64,000 nucleotides of DNA from Lantana camara (lineage: Eukaryota; Streptophyta; Magnoliopsida; Lamiales; Verbenaceae). The DNA lies in the NCBI GenBank assembly GCA_037501455.1, contig CM074863.1, positions 13,140,001-13,204,000 of the forward strand. The letters are read 5' to 3'. Below the pieces are notes generated by a model that saw only the letters and a list, made by a program, of their open reading frames with translations, ran no database searches and was not told the DNA's origin. This document shows, in pieces, positions 37,335 through 49,100 of this stretch (positions are counted from its first letter, which is position 1; each line of letters starts with the position of its first letter). A program made the position numbers and the translations under genes.

Positions 37335-38995
37335 TCACAGCATTCCCCTACGCTTGAGCTCTGCGTTAGCAGTATGCTGCCTTCCCTTGAGGTGCATCTG
37401 GAAACAATCTTCATTCATGCAGTGAACCGAGCACAACTCGCATCGTATCGGCCTCTTCGCGCTCATGTTATTCCCTCCATTTCCGTTTTTCAGTTCGTGC
37501 AGCTTGTTCTTATGCTTCTGCCCTTTGAGGTGCAGGCTCAGTGCATCCCTATCAGAGCACCAAATTCGGCAGACATCACATCTCGGCTTCCCCGTGTTGC
37601 CCCTGCCATTGCTGCAGTTCTTCTTCAGTTTCGCGAACTTCAGCTTCGCCTTGTGGGCCCTACCAATCAAGTGCTGGTGAAGAGTGCGAGCACTCGAGGT
37701 GCTAACTTGACAGATGTCACAGACTAAATTATCAGCTGATGTTCTGGCCATTTTACGAGGAGATGTGGAATGTGATGACGAGGCCAACAATTTGATTCGA
37801 CTGCCTGCTGCTGCTTTCCTCTTTAAATTAAATCCGGCTTTTGTGGGAATGTTCGACTTCGGGAAAGGTTTTGGGCCTTGGACCTAACATGAGCAATGCG
37901 TCAGTAGAAAACAAGCAATTTATTTAGCAATGACATTATCAGTAGGGATGATATTCAAGCTGCATATCCCGAGGTTTCGTATACTGACAGAAACCTCCCC
38001 TAAGTTTTTGTGAAATTACAAAATTTTGCCTGTCGATGATTTACATTACACTTTGATTCATCCATTTTAACGACTTCATTTGGAACTTATTGATTTGAAT
38101 TTGACTTCAAATTCATGACTGTAATAGCATGCATCGGGCCAAATTTCAGAGTAAGCGAGGGAAAGTTTTTGTAATCTTACCAAACCTGAGGGTATGTAAG
38201 TGTAATTATACCTTTCTAACAAGAATTTTTTTTTTTTAAATTTTCAAAATTAGTATGAGAAGAGGAAAAGGTTACCACCTGAAGGTTCTTCTTTGAAAAT
38301 TTTCTTGGTCCTATCCAATCTTTGCGAGCTGAATTTAGATTTACGGGGTCTGATTCTTTGTCCGAAGATGGCTCCTGACATGTTAACAATCCCAAATTAA
38401 AATCAGATGAAAAATTGAAGTAAATTCCGAAAACCTCAAATATATATATGGCTCACATTCTTTATCAAACTTCGTGGAGTTCGGTTTTCAGATGGACTCG
38501 GGAGTGTAGGATGCTCATTCCAAGACTTTACCTTGAACGAGGAAATCATAAGGTGCAGTCAGACACACGAAAAGGCATGCATGCAATAATTCAACAGTTA
38601 AGAATGAAAGAAAGGTTAACAGAGAAGTTTAGCTACATTTGGTGAAGTTGGCTCATGATGAGGTGCAGGGAGCCTCTGTAGACCTGCATCAGATTTGGGG
38701 GCCGCGTTCAGCCAGTCACTGAAGCTCATAGTTCGGCTTAGAGCCCGGCCAGTTTCGTTCTTGCACCATGAGATTTTTAAAATATTAGGCATGACAAAGT
38801 AGGAAAATTGAGGATATGACCATAGTGTGATGAGATTTAGCATATTAATGTATCAGAAAGCATGATTCTGTGTCTTAATTAACTTTAAAACCAGACAAAA
38901 GATGCACAGACAACACAATCTCTGTTACCAACCTTGTTTCTGTACGCTATCTCTCTCTCGATCGCTTGTTCCACTGTCTTTTTCTTGCCCGCCAT
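37335..38995 (-). CDS. Protein with three U1/matrin-type C2H2 zinc fingers
   Basis: Exons 38995-38933, 38759-38637, 38531-38457, 38374-38279, 37883-37335 give 301 aa. The first exon codes MAGKKKTVEQAIEREIAYRNK. The middle exons are short and polar (motifs SWNEHPTLPSPSENRTPRS and ARKDWIGPRKFSKKNLQ). The last exon holds three fingers of the CX2C-X12-HX5H kind: C174/C177/H190/H196, C221/C224/H237/H243 and C267/C270/H283/H289, each ending HLxGxxH. This spacing is that of U1-C/JAZ-type fingers, which usually bind double-stranded or structured RNA; nuclear RNA binding is therefore a reasonable inference. A basic linker (KRKAAAGSRIK) may be a nuclear signal. Donor GTAGCT after exon 2 is a weak match, so that junction is the least certain. 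A 5' UTR donor (AAG|GTAAGT) is seen near 39178. Confidence 0.82.
37944..38216. mobile_element. MITE-like insert in intron 4 of the zinc-finger gene
   Basis: Imperfect inverted ends of about 35 bp: GGGATGATATT...CATATCCCGAGGTTT on the left, and, read inward from the right, GGTATAATTAC...CATACCCTCAGGTTT. Internal TTTTTGTAAT/ATTACAAAA words recall the VDAC intron 5 insert. Confidence 0.5.
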
Positions 38996-41900
38996 GGAAA
39001 ATCCTATCGAAGAGCTCATACTTTACTTTCGGTCAAGAGAGATATAACAAATCCTGAGTTCTTTATGCACCCACAGAGCACAGACACACACAAACATAAG
39101 CATTTCAGAGTAATAAATTTCTTGCAATAATTGTAAGAACAAGAGTGAAGAGCTTGAGTTGGTTACGTGAACTTACCTTACTGAGAGAAGCAAAACTGAT
39201 GAAGAATGTGAAGAAATGAAGTCTTCAAGCTTAGGGATGGAATAATACTCATGTTTTTTGCAAGTGCAGCAAGACTACTGCACACAACGAATGCATGATT
39301 TTTTGGATCTCCCAAAGTTTACTGGAATGTTTTTGTCAAGGATAATTGTGTATACTTCCAAATACTGGATAGTTTTAGAGTATTTTTCAACAAAAGAAAA
39401 GAAACTTTTCAAATTTTTTTCTTTTTCTTTTTTTTCAGTATTAGTTGGTTAAACCTTCTTATTTTTCGAGATATTTTTTCCTATAGAGAATGGTCAATTT
39501 TGTTATATCCTCATTAATCACCATTTTAAGATTAGTTTATATACAATGTCAAACGCTTGCAAAGCTTCAAGGTCGGAAAGAATGGAGCAAAAATGCGCCA
39601 TTCCACACGACCCACAAAACAAAAAAAAAATAGCACAAAGTGGTGTACCTAACATTTTGATGTTTTGTTAACTTAATTACAAATCTCGCGTTCGAACTTC
39701 TAGGAGTGCAATTACTATTAGTGAGAGAGAACTTTACATCTAAATAGTTTTACACGTCCCCGATCCATCGAAATGGACTATAGAATAGAAGCAAAAAATT
39801 AATAAAAGCAGAAAATAAACACCTAACACACAGGGGTATATAAGGAAGGAAAATAATTAAGAGTGATGGTATTGCCGGAAATACATGAGTGCCACAAAAA
39901 TATGTCATTGGCCGTCAAGAGTTGAAAGACTAAAAAACCCTCTCTTTTTCCCTAACTGTTCCACAAAAACTGTTGTAAAATATACAAATAACGAGCAGGC
40001 AAAATGGGGAGGCTAATATGGTCATTCACTAGTTATATAGTATATGCCTAAAAATAGACAACATATGGCAAAATGGAGAGGGAGAATTGAGAGTGTGGAC
40101 TGCAGAAGATTTGATTACGTGGATGGATAAGTCTTAACTCTTTGACATACACTGATACAAGCAATACTTTTCTTCTTTGTTTGTTTGTGACTTTGTGTAT
40201 TGCTTCGGTAGCTCTCCTAATATATATATATATATTTTTTTTTTTTTACTCTTACAAAACCTAATAGAATTCCAATTCGAAATTTTGCCATAAATAATGA
40301 ATTTATTAGCCACTTAGATCAATCCCTTTTGGCGTAGTAACTCTCCTACTTCTTCCGTAATAACTAATAAATACGGAAGCTAAAGTTATTTCCTAAGTTG
40401 GTACCGTGGTAATTATCATTTATCACTAAGCAATTGACATGTTATGTATTTAAGTGATTAATTATGTTTCCTTATGCTCAAAAATTTGTTTTTTTTTTGG
40501 AGAAAATGGGAACTAAAATTAAAAAAGAGAGTAATAAAGACTCTTAGAAAATATTTATTTTCTTGGTTTATTATCTAATTGGATTTAATATGATCATGTT
40601 AAAATTTTATTAAATATCCAATTCATTTTGTTTACTATAATAGATTATCCTATTTAATTAAAAACTCATTTTTAGAGTTGTTAAATAGCAGAGTGTATTC
40701 TTATATTTTGTAGGACTTTGCTAATAGTATAGGACTCTTACGATATTTTAATAAACACAGAAATTAGTATGTTAAATAACTAATACATCTATTTCTAATA
40801 AAGTAAACTATCTCTAAACTAGTTTAGAACTAGTCCAAACTAGACACAGATTTTATCCCCTTTTAAATCAAATAAAAAGTTCACCGGGGAACACCCACCC
40901 CAGATAAGGTGAATTTTCCAAACGAATTTCATTTGTATTCTATGGATTATTAATTTTTATTAAGGTTAAAATAAGTATTAAGTATTTAATTAATCATAAT
41001 TAAACTAACTATTCCATCATCTCATTGACTTTGTCGTGTTATGTGCACACGCTAAATTAAAAATAAATGGCACACGCAGTATTCTAGTTGAAGTTGGACA
41101 CAGAGTAATTATTCACAAGAGCAGCTTTTTATATTATTTTGTTAATTTTTCCTTTAATTTCATTTCTTAATTTATGTTAATACATAGACGATTATCCTAA
41201 TACAATTGTTATTTTTTTTTAAATATGATTTAGTGTCTCTATCTCACTTGTCCTAGCTTAGCTTCGATATAGACTTACAGCCATCTTTGTTTAATTGTCT
41301 AAAAATTCTTTATCATACAACACTATTTAAAATAAAAAAGGAAATGGAAGAAAAGGTTACCCCGACCACGGTTTTCCTTTCTTCATTAAGAAAACAGACG
41401 CAGAATTACAGATACAAGAAAAACATCCTCGTAAACTTACCTGGGTTTCATCAAATTATTCAGAGCGAAAGATCTTGGCCCAGTTTGTGATTCTCCGGAG
41501 TTGCGAACTCAACACTCTAACCTCCGTTCTCTCTCTCTCTCTCTCTCTCCAGACCGCGAAATTCAGATTTCTTTCTTTCTCCATTAATTGTGTGCACCAA
41601 AAGCGATTGATGGGCATCACTCGATCCTTTTTGTTCATTCGAATCGCTACTTTACTTCAGATATTTTCTCCTGCGAAAATCATCTCGAGCACATGTTATT
41701 GTCCTCCTCCTCAATTCTGCAGTATCACTCCAACCGTACCAGATACTATTTCTCATATGGAATAAACACTCAATCATTGGTTACCACTTACCACGGTTCC
41801 AGTAGATTTCAGGGCCCCTTTTATGTATATGTAGTACGTCTGTTTTTTTATCCACGATTTGTTTGTGGAAATTCGACGAAGTTTCTTCGATAAAGTCAAA

Positions 41901-42053
41901 ACTCTCTCTGGGTTTCTGGGTTTCGTTCGTGGTATTCATGTTTCTTGGTGATTTTAATTGGTTGAAAACTTGAAGCTGGAAGCGACACATGGGCTTGGGA
42001 TTACTCTATTGTCATAAAGATTCGACCTTTGAGAGAGAGTTGCTTAGTTCGAT
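38996..42053. other. Divergent intergenic region with 5' leaders of two genes
   Basis: Left end: 5' leader of the zinc-finger gene (to about 39.2 kb). Right end: 5' leader of the twin-LOV gene (from about 41.45 kb). Between lies 2 kb of AT-rich DNA with TA and poly-T runs near 40220-40250 and no recognisable gene or element. Confidence 0.55.
41528..41551 (+). repeat. CT microsatellite in twin-LOV 5' leader
   Basis: A (CT)n run typical of plant 5' leaders, about 500 bp upstream of the ATG. A 5' UTR intron between here and 42054 is possible but not resolved. Confidence 0.85.
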
Positions 42054-44833
42054 ATGGAACCACAACTGGGATTGATTGAAGACTCATTTGATTTGAGATA
42101 CTCAGGTTGGGTTCGTGAAGCTCTAAATGAATTGCCTGATTGTTTCACCATAACTGATCCTTGTATTGATGGACACCCAATTGTCTTTGCTTCAAAAGGG
42201 TTTTTGAAAATGGTTGGTTATTCCAAAGATGAGGTAATTGGCAAGAATGGAAGGATGTTCCAGGGGCCTCACACTGAAAGAAGGTCAGTTATGGAGATTC
42301 GGGAGGCCGTTAGAGAGGAGAGAGCTATACAAATTAGTTTGTTGAATTATAGGAAAGATGGGACGCCTTTTTGGATGTTGTTTCAAATGTGTCCTGTTTT
42401 CAGTAAGGTAGATGGCAGGGTGATTAATTTTGTTGGGGTTCAGGTGCCTGTTTTGAGGAAGCAGAGACGGCTTTCTGGAGTTGGGATTGTGAGAAATGGG
42501 ATGAATTTCAGTGAAGATGGTGCTGGAATTCGTGCCAGTTTTTTCAGGTGTTGTAGGAGAGAAGTTTGCTCGAATTCAGTATTGGAAATGGGGTGTGCAT
42601 CGGCTCTAGAGTCAGTATTGAGTGATGATGATAGAGGTTTGTTCTTGTTTTGCTTGAATTTCTAGCTCTAGTGTCTTGATTTAGTAAGTGTACGTCCAAT
42701 AATTGCTGCTGAATTTATTGCTCTAGCGCTGTTAACTTCTTTCTGCTATTCAGGTAGATTAGATTATTGCTTTTACTGCCTAGGCTAGCTCAAGAAAATA
42801 GTTGGATAATAAAAGCTCTGATTTTCGTCTATAGTATAGCTTGTGTTTGCAATCGCCATAAAAACCGCTTTAGTACTTTTTGTTTTGTTGCCAGCACTTT
42901 GATAGTCTCTCGAGAATCAGCTTCTACTTATTATAAGCACCCAATGACCAACTTTCAGCTTCAACTTATAGCTTTTAGGTTATTTTCGTAAATAAATAAT
43001 AGATTGTTTAGAGCAGTTGAAGTGTTAACCCTTTTTCCCCCAAAACATTCGTTGGCTTCTTTTTGAACTTTTCGTTTCTTTGAAAAAACTTCTCACTTTC
43101 ACTGCTCCAAGTTTCGAACATTTTTACAACTCTACCTTTAATTTATCTTCACCAAAATCAAAGGTTTTGCAGTTGCATAGCTTCTTTGTGCAACAAGTAT
43201 TATAAAATCTATCATTTAAATGTAGTTCAATCCAATGCATGCGTTGCCGGCGTGCTAAAGTTTAACAGTTTAATATGTTGCAGAAGTTGAGATCAATGAG
43301 CCTTGTGAAGCCAGTGAGGCAGAGAATACAAAAGCAAGTGCTGCAATCAGTAACATTTTGTCTGTGCTAACACACTACAGTGAGTTGACCGGCAGACTAG
43401 TGTGCGGGAAAAGATTGTGTTTAACTGGGATAGGACAGCTTGGAGCATCCTTAAATATATCCCTGGGTAGAATCAAACAAAGCTTTGTATTGTGAGTTTG
43501 TTCATATTCGGACATCGCTATTTTCAGTTAGATACTGTTGATCTTACCGAACTTTGCTGATGCTGCTTCTTTTTTCTTTGTTTCTTTCTTCGTCTGTCTG
43601 CAGAACTGATGCCCTCTTACCTGATACGCCTATAGTTTATGCAAGTGAGGCATTTCTGAAACTGACAGGTAATTGAATGTAATGAAAGTATGAAAATCTA
43701 TCTGCCCAAATTTGATATTCTTTGTTAATCAAAAATGTCAACTTCCTCTGTATTTTGGATAGGCTATGGAAGGCATGAAGTACTGGGGCAAAATTGCCGG
43801 TTTCTGAGTGGAGCTGATACAGATGCCAAAACACAATTCCAGGTGACAGTTGCATTTTTTGACAAAAATGATTTTGATTTTGTTACTGTTTGACTGAATG
43901 AAAAAATATATATATAAAAATATGAAACCCATAATGGTAAGGAAGAAAACTAAAAATTGTAATTTGTTTTATATTTTGCAGATAAAAGAATGCATTCTAA
44001 GCCAGCAAGCTTGTACAGTACGTATCCTAAATTACAGGTTGATGGCAGTTACCACTACTACTTAGAGGTCATTTGTTTTATTATCCTATACGCCCTGACC
44101 TTACGTTTTTTCTGCTTCCAGAAAAGATGGAACCTCGTTTTGGAATTTTCTTCACATTTCCCCAGTGCGGAATGCTTCAGGGAAGGTATTGTGTCCACAT
44201 GTATGGCTTTCTTTAATAATTTCATGTGTCATGAGGATTTTTCAAATGCTTGTGCATATTGATAAACCTTCTCCTTTTCAGCTGAAATGTTTCTCGAGCA
44301 CAAAAGAATTCATCATTTATGAATGAAATCTTCTTTATGCTTCTTTCAGATAAGAGCAAGACTTATTTTGAGTATTACTGCTGCATATGTTGAAATAATG
44401 CTGTGTCTTGTTCCTATGTGCTCCAAATAGAACATATTTTTCCATTTATTGAAACTCAAGTACCTCGACAAATTTATCTTCGTCGCACATATATTGATAA
44501 AATTTGGATTATGACGTATTCATATGTCAAGTGTTTAGAAGAATGACTTGAATTGAAAATAACTAGAAACGGAACAACTTACAGTTCACTTCGTTCTGCT
44601 TTTCTCTTTCCACTTTTGGGATTGCCTGCTTGCTTATGTGCATACGTTACGCATGATATGTAATAATTTCAGCAACAAACATGCAGGTGGCGTTCTTTGT
44701 CGGTATTCAGATAGAAGATAGCTGCAAGAATCAGGAGACGTGTGGGTTGAAACCGGAGATGAGGCAACTGAGTGTTGTTGGTGCTGTTAAGGTTGCTGTA
44801 AGGGGCTCGTCTATGGGGCCGAGTTCATCCTAG
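42054..44833 (+). CDS. Twin-LOV / PAS-LOV blue-light receptor protein (PLP/TLP1 type)
   Basis: Flavin-binding photosensory protein with two LOV domains and no kinase output. Exons 42054-42636, 43284-43491, 43604-43668, 43763-43842, 43982-44037, 44122-44185, 44687-44833 give 400 aa, the usual length (about 399) for Arabidopsis PAS/LOV protein (At2g02710). LOV1 (about 25-135) reads VIGKNGRMFQG: the photoactive Cys of the GxNCRFLQ motif is Gly66. LOV2 (about 265-365) keeps GQNCRFLSG with Cys297 and ILNYRKDGTSFWN, so it should form the flavin-Cys adduct. All of LOV1 is in exon 1, while LOV2 is split over five exons. The ATG is the first in the predicted frame. In Arabidopsis this protein binds the GDP-L-galactose phosphorylase VTC2, linking light to ascorbate; this partner is from memory of the family. 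Confidence 0.94.
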
Positions 44834-46107
44834 TTAATCGGTACATAAATTTCTGTTTATGCTGGTTGTGTTATCATACTTTTGTAGTTCACTATATGAT
44901 TACCTGATAAGATTCTGATAGTTAGGATGCAACATTTGCTGGATCCTGTTGTTTGTTATTTTGAGACATTTGAATCTTCACTTCTCATCACTGTATCAGT
45001 TATCACTAATTGTGATCAATATGTTGATGAGAAATCTGCTGAAATCACTGTGATTGCTGCCTCTGTGTGCAAAATATCTTGCTCTTGTCGAGTTGATTTG
45101 TATACTTCATATCAACAACTGAGTACATCAGTATGGAAAACTTAAATGAAGAATGGTCATGAGCTTAAGTCGACTCTTAATAGAACACGTATCAGAATTC
45201 ATTTCTTGACTTGAACCTGAATTATGGAGAGATCACAACATCTAATACGCTATAAAAGACTGAAAATTTGAAAGTTCTTGATAGCATAAATTTCTCGGAT
45301 TGAATATCCTGGTTTGATTTTGTGTTACTGTTACATTTTTCGTTTCATTCAAAGTTTTTGATAGCAGAAAATTCCCGTATTGGAGAGAGTGAATCAGAAT
45401 ATTGTACGTTCTAATCTCAACTGCCTACTAACGAGTGAAACAAGAGATAAATAGGTTCTTCAATACGGAAAACCCCATCATGGATTTCGTCTAGCTCATA
45501 CAATAAACTCTGCTCCCGCCCCATTAAATTTCGAATACTTTCCCAGAAATCCCAACAAACATCCCTCTCTAATGGAATTTTTCACCTTCTATCTCATTCT
45601 CGTCCCTCACTCCATCCTCACAAATCCCCTCCCTACCATACGGGTTATTATATGGTGTCGTGGGACACCAGGGTCTCCCTAGTCATTGTTGGGATTAGAA
45701 ATTTAGAATCAAGTGAATCAAGGACATGTTCATCCGGCCTACCTTCTTCAGTATTGTCTGCATGTTTTAAAGTTGTGTTTTAATGAACGTGAGAAATTGA
45801 AGTATTGAATGAAAACAGCTATAGTATAGCAATGCGAGTACAAATTAGTGGAGAAATCGTGTTTTGAGTTGGAAATGATTCTGCAAATGAGAATTGAAAC
45901 CTCAACTAACTTTCATTATCAGCATTTGATACAACTAGAGAGATGAAGTTACGTTGCTATGCCCCCATGGCATAGAGCAAGTTATCCCGAATATTTACAT
46001 ACGATAAGAGTTTCTTGTAGGTGCTCGACTGCTTGTAACCTTTTGCACATTTTAGCTCATTTTTGTCCAAATCAGGGGAATTTTAGTGACTGCCATCAAT
46101 CAATCAA
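44834..46107. other. Convergent region between twin-LOV and NPF genes
   Basis: 3' UTRs of convergent genes with AT-rich sequence between them. A short degenerate direct repeat (GATAGCA(T/G)AAA.TT) occurs near 45282 and 45361. No gene seen. Confidence 0.55.
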
Positions 46108-49100
46108 TCAGGCACTGTTGTTTCTTGATCTGTATTTGTACTTTGTAGCACAGAAAAGATAGTGAACAAAGTTCAATCCCGTCAGCACACACATCAGCCA
46201 ATAGAACCTGTCCAGCTCGTAATGATTCAAATCCGGCCCTGACAGCCATGGCTTGTGTTTGAAATCACCCGTCACGCGGTTAACGACAGACACAATAACG
46301 GTACTCAGATAGTATCCCATCGCCAGTGATGCAAAAGAGAGAGATGTGGCCAAGGATCTCATGCATGCAGGCGCTTCTGTGAAGAAAAACTCCAACAATC
46401 CAGCCAGGGCAAAAAGGTCAGCCGATCCAAGAAACAAGTACTGCAGCGAGATCCACAGGAACGTGATGGGCAGCGGTTTGTTTCTAGAATCTCCTAGAAA
46501 ATCGTCAGCGATTCTCTTGCGCTTGATTTCAACGAGTGCAGCTACAGCCATGGCTATGACCGAGAGGAACAGGCCTATTCCGATGCGCTGGAGGTGGGAA
46601 ATCCCTGTTTCTGATTTTGTCACTCTTCGTGCAAATGGGATTATGATGTGGTCGTATAATGGGGCAAGGATCATTATGAAGATGACAGGGAAGATGGGGA
46701 GGGAGGCAGGTGGGACTTTGAATGGTCCTAGGTGTGTGTTCATGGTGGCAGCTTGTTGGACTGAGAAGGTCGAGAGCTGGGCGAGGCAGCAGTTGAGTAT
46801 TATGGTGCAGGCGAAGATGGGGAGGATTTTGATGACGATCTTGACTTGTTCGACTTCTTGTGTTGAGCATTCGACCAATTTGGAAGCGGGTTTGCTTGTT
46901 ATCGCTCTGTTGAGGAACTTGAGGCTCTGAGATGGAGATTCGTGTGGATTCGCGGTGTGATCGTCTTTTGATTCGGATTCCTCGGGGAGGGGAGGCGGAG
47001 GAGGGCTTGCTGACATACTTGCAATGGCGTTGCTCGAACTTCTTGGAATGCAAGTGTTTAGTAGGGAAGCAATGAGTACCTGCATTCAAAGATAGACCAT
47101 TTACAAGTATATATAAAAACTATGGATTACTCCAATAGATCATTTCGAAGTTACCTTGCATATCGTGGTAAGTGGACTTCCAAGAGGGATCTTGTTCTTG
47201 TAAAACATCGAACCAGATAGAAACACAGGGATGGACAACAATATCGCGAATGTGGATACTCCGAACCCCCACTGCCATCCCATGTTGTCTTCGATCCACA
47301 CGACGAGGGTGACAGCAATGAGGCTACCGAAGGAGAGGGAGAACACGAAATAGTTGAAGAAAGTGGATCTCTGTTTCCTGCCATGAGAGGTGCCCTCGTC
47401 GAACTGCTCAGCCCCGTGGGCCGGTAAGGAGCCCTTAATGCCTCCGACTCCAAGAGCCACGAGGTAGAGCCCTAAGAAGAGCATTGCAGCTTCTGCACCA
47501 TGAACCTCCTCGCATGGAATTTCTGGTCTTGATGGATCGCATTTAGGTGGCTTTAGAGAAGGTGATTGAGCTTGCACGGTTAGGATCACCAGGCCCTGTT
47601 GCAATGGCATTCATTAGATTAGAGCTCCGTCGTTGATATCTTAGTTGAATCTTTTTTGAAAATTTAATGTTCTTTTGCATTGTTGGATAGTGAAGTTAGT
47701 TGATATTAATTAAAGGGTGTTTTTTTTACTGAACTTTTGGTCCATAAGACGCACGGTTTTTATCCTTTTTCTGTGTATAGGATATATATATCTACATAGT
47801 AATACCTGCTATATAAAGATTATCACCCTCTAAAATGTTAGGCAACAACATTTCAAAAGGTAATACACATTATTTTAGGGTAAGTTGTTGAATTATTGAT
47901 GAGAGAGCATTGTAACGAAATTTAATTAAGATTAAAGAAACTTTAAAAATACATACAATTTGGATGATGAAATCTTTTTATTTCTATTCTAAAAAAATTA
48001 TAAAAATTTTCATTTCCAAGTCTCTTCTAGGCCCTTTCGGGCTTCAAATGGCTACCAAGTACCAACTGTGTAAGTGGCATTTGCAGAAATTAATCTTATC
48101 AATTATTATAAACCTTAGGTGAACAAAGAAAGTTATGTAGCCTATAAAGATTAAGGAATATGGAATATTGGTGGGGCTGAAACCCAAAATTAAAAATACT
48201 CTTACCAAAATGGTAACCAGACACCTGTTTCTTTTATGGAAGAAGATGAAAAAGTAGTAATATCATTACCCTCTAATTTTGGCGGTCTGGACAACTCTTA
48301 TCCTCCTTTTAACTATTTTATTGCTTAATTAGCTTTCTCATACCATACTTTTTATCTCTTATATTACTTACAATCACGCTTAAATATATTAAAAATTTTC
48401 ACAAGTTCTTCTCTATATTTTTCTTCAGCTTCAATCATTTATCCCAATCCATTTGGCTCGGATTGGATAGGACATATATAAATAAAAGAGTTAAAAGATA
48501 GGACACATCAAAACCTAATGATAATGATAATATAACTGTCACAAACATGATATAAATTGGAATTTGACGTGGTGGGAAGGGAACGCCAAGACTAGCAACT
48601 AATGGTGATAGGTTATTGGTTGAAACTTGAAACATGAGGTCTTATCACACATCAAACAATTCAACTTTGGTTTTCTCATAAATATAATGTCACTCACACC
48701 AAAATGTATGTAAATGCATTAATAGTGGGACCTTAGGGAAAACTCTTAATATTTTTAAAAAAAAGTTACCTAAAAGTGAGCATGTGTCTCAACTTCAACG
48801 CTAGGGGACCAATATAGTGATGCATCAATTAAATATATATACACCCAATTATTATTATTATTATTATTTCCACCCATGTTCACACGTAACCTACCCTTTG
48901 TTTTTCTTCTTGTTTCACATAATTTACGATTTTGTAGATCAATGTATTCATATTATATGTGTGAATCATATATATATTAATGTTGTAACAAATTGCAAGT
49001 TGACTAAGATGACATATGATAAGTTTGGCAACAATTTTATGCATGCATCGAAATCAGAAACACAGATATTTGTTTTAATGAAAGAAGATGGAAAAGGACA

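Noticed and set aside
46346..47089. Long open frames on plus strand and in another minus frame
   Set aside because: Shadows of the NPF last exon, which has the conserved transporter sequence.
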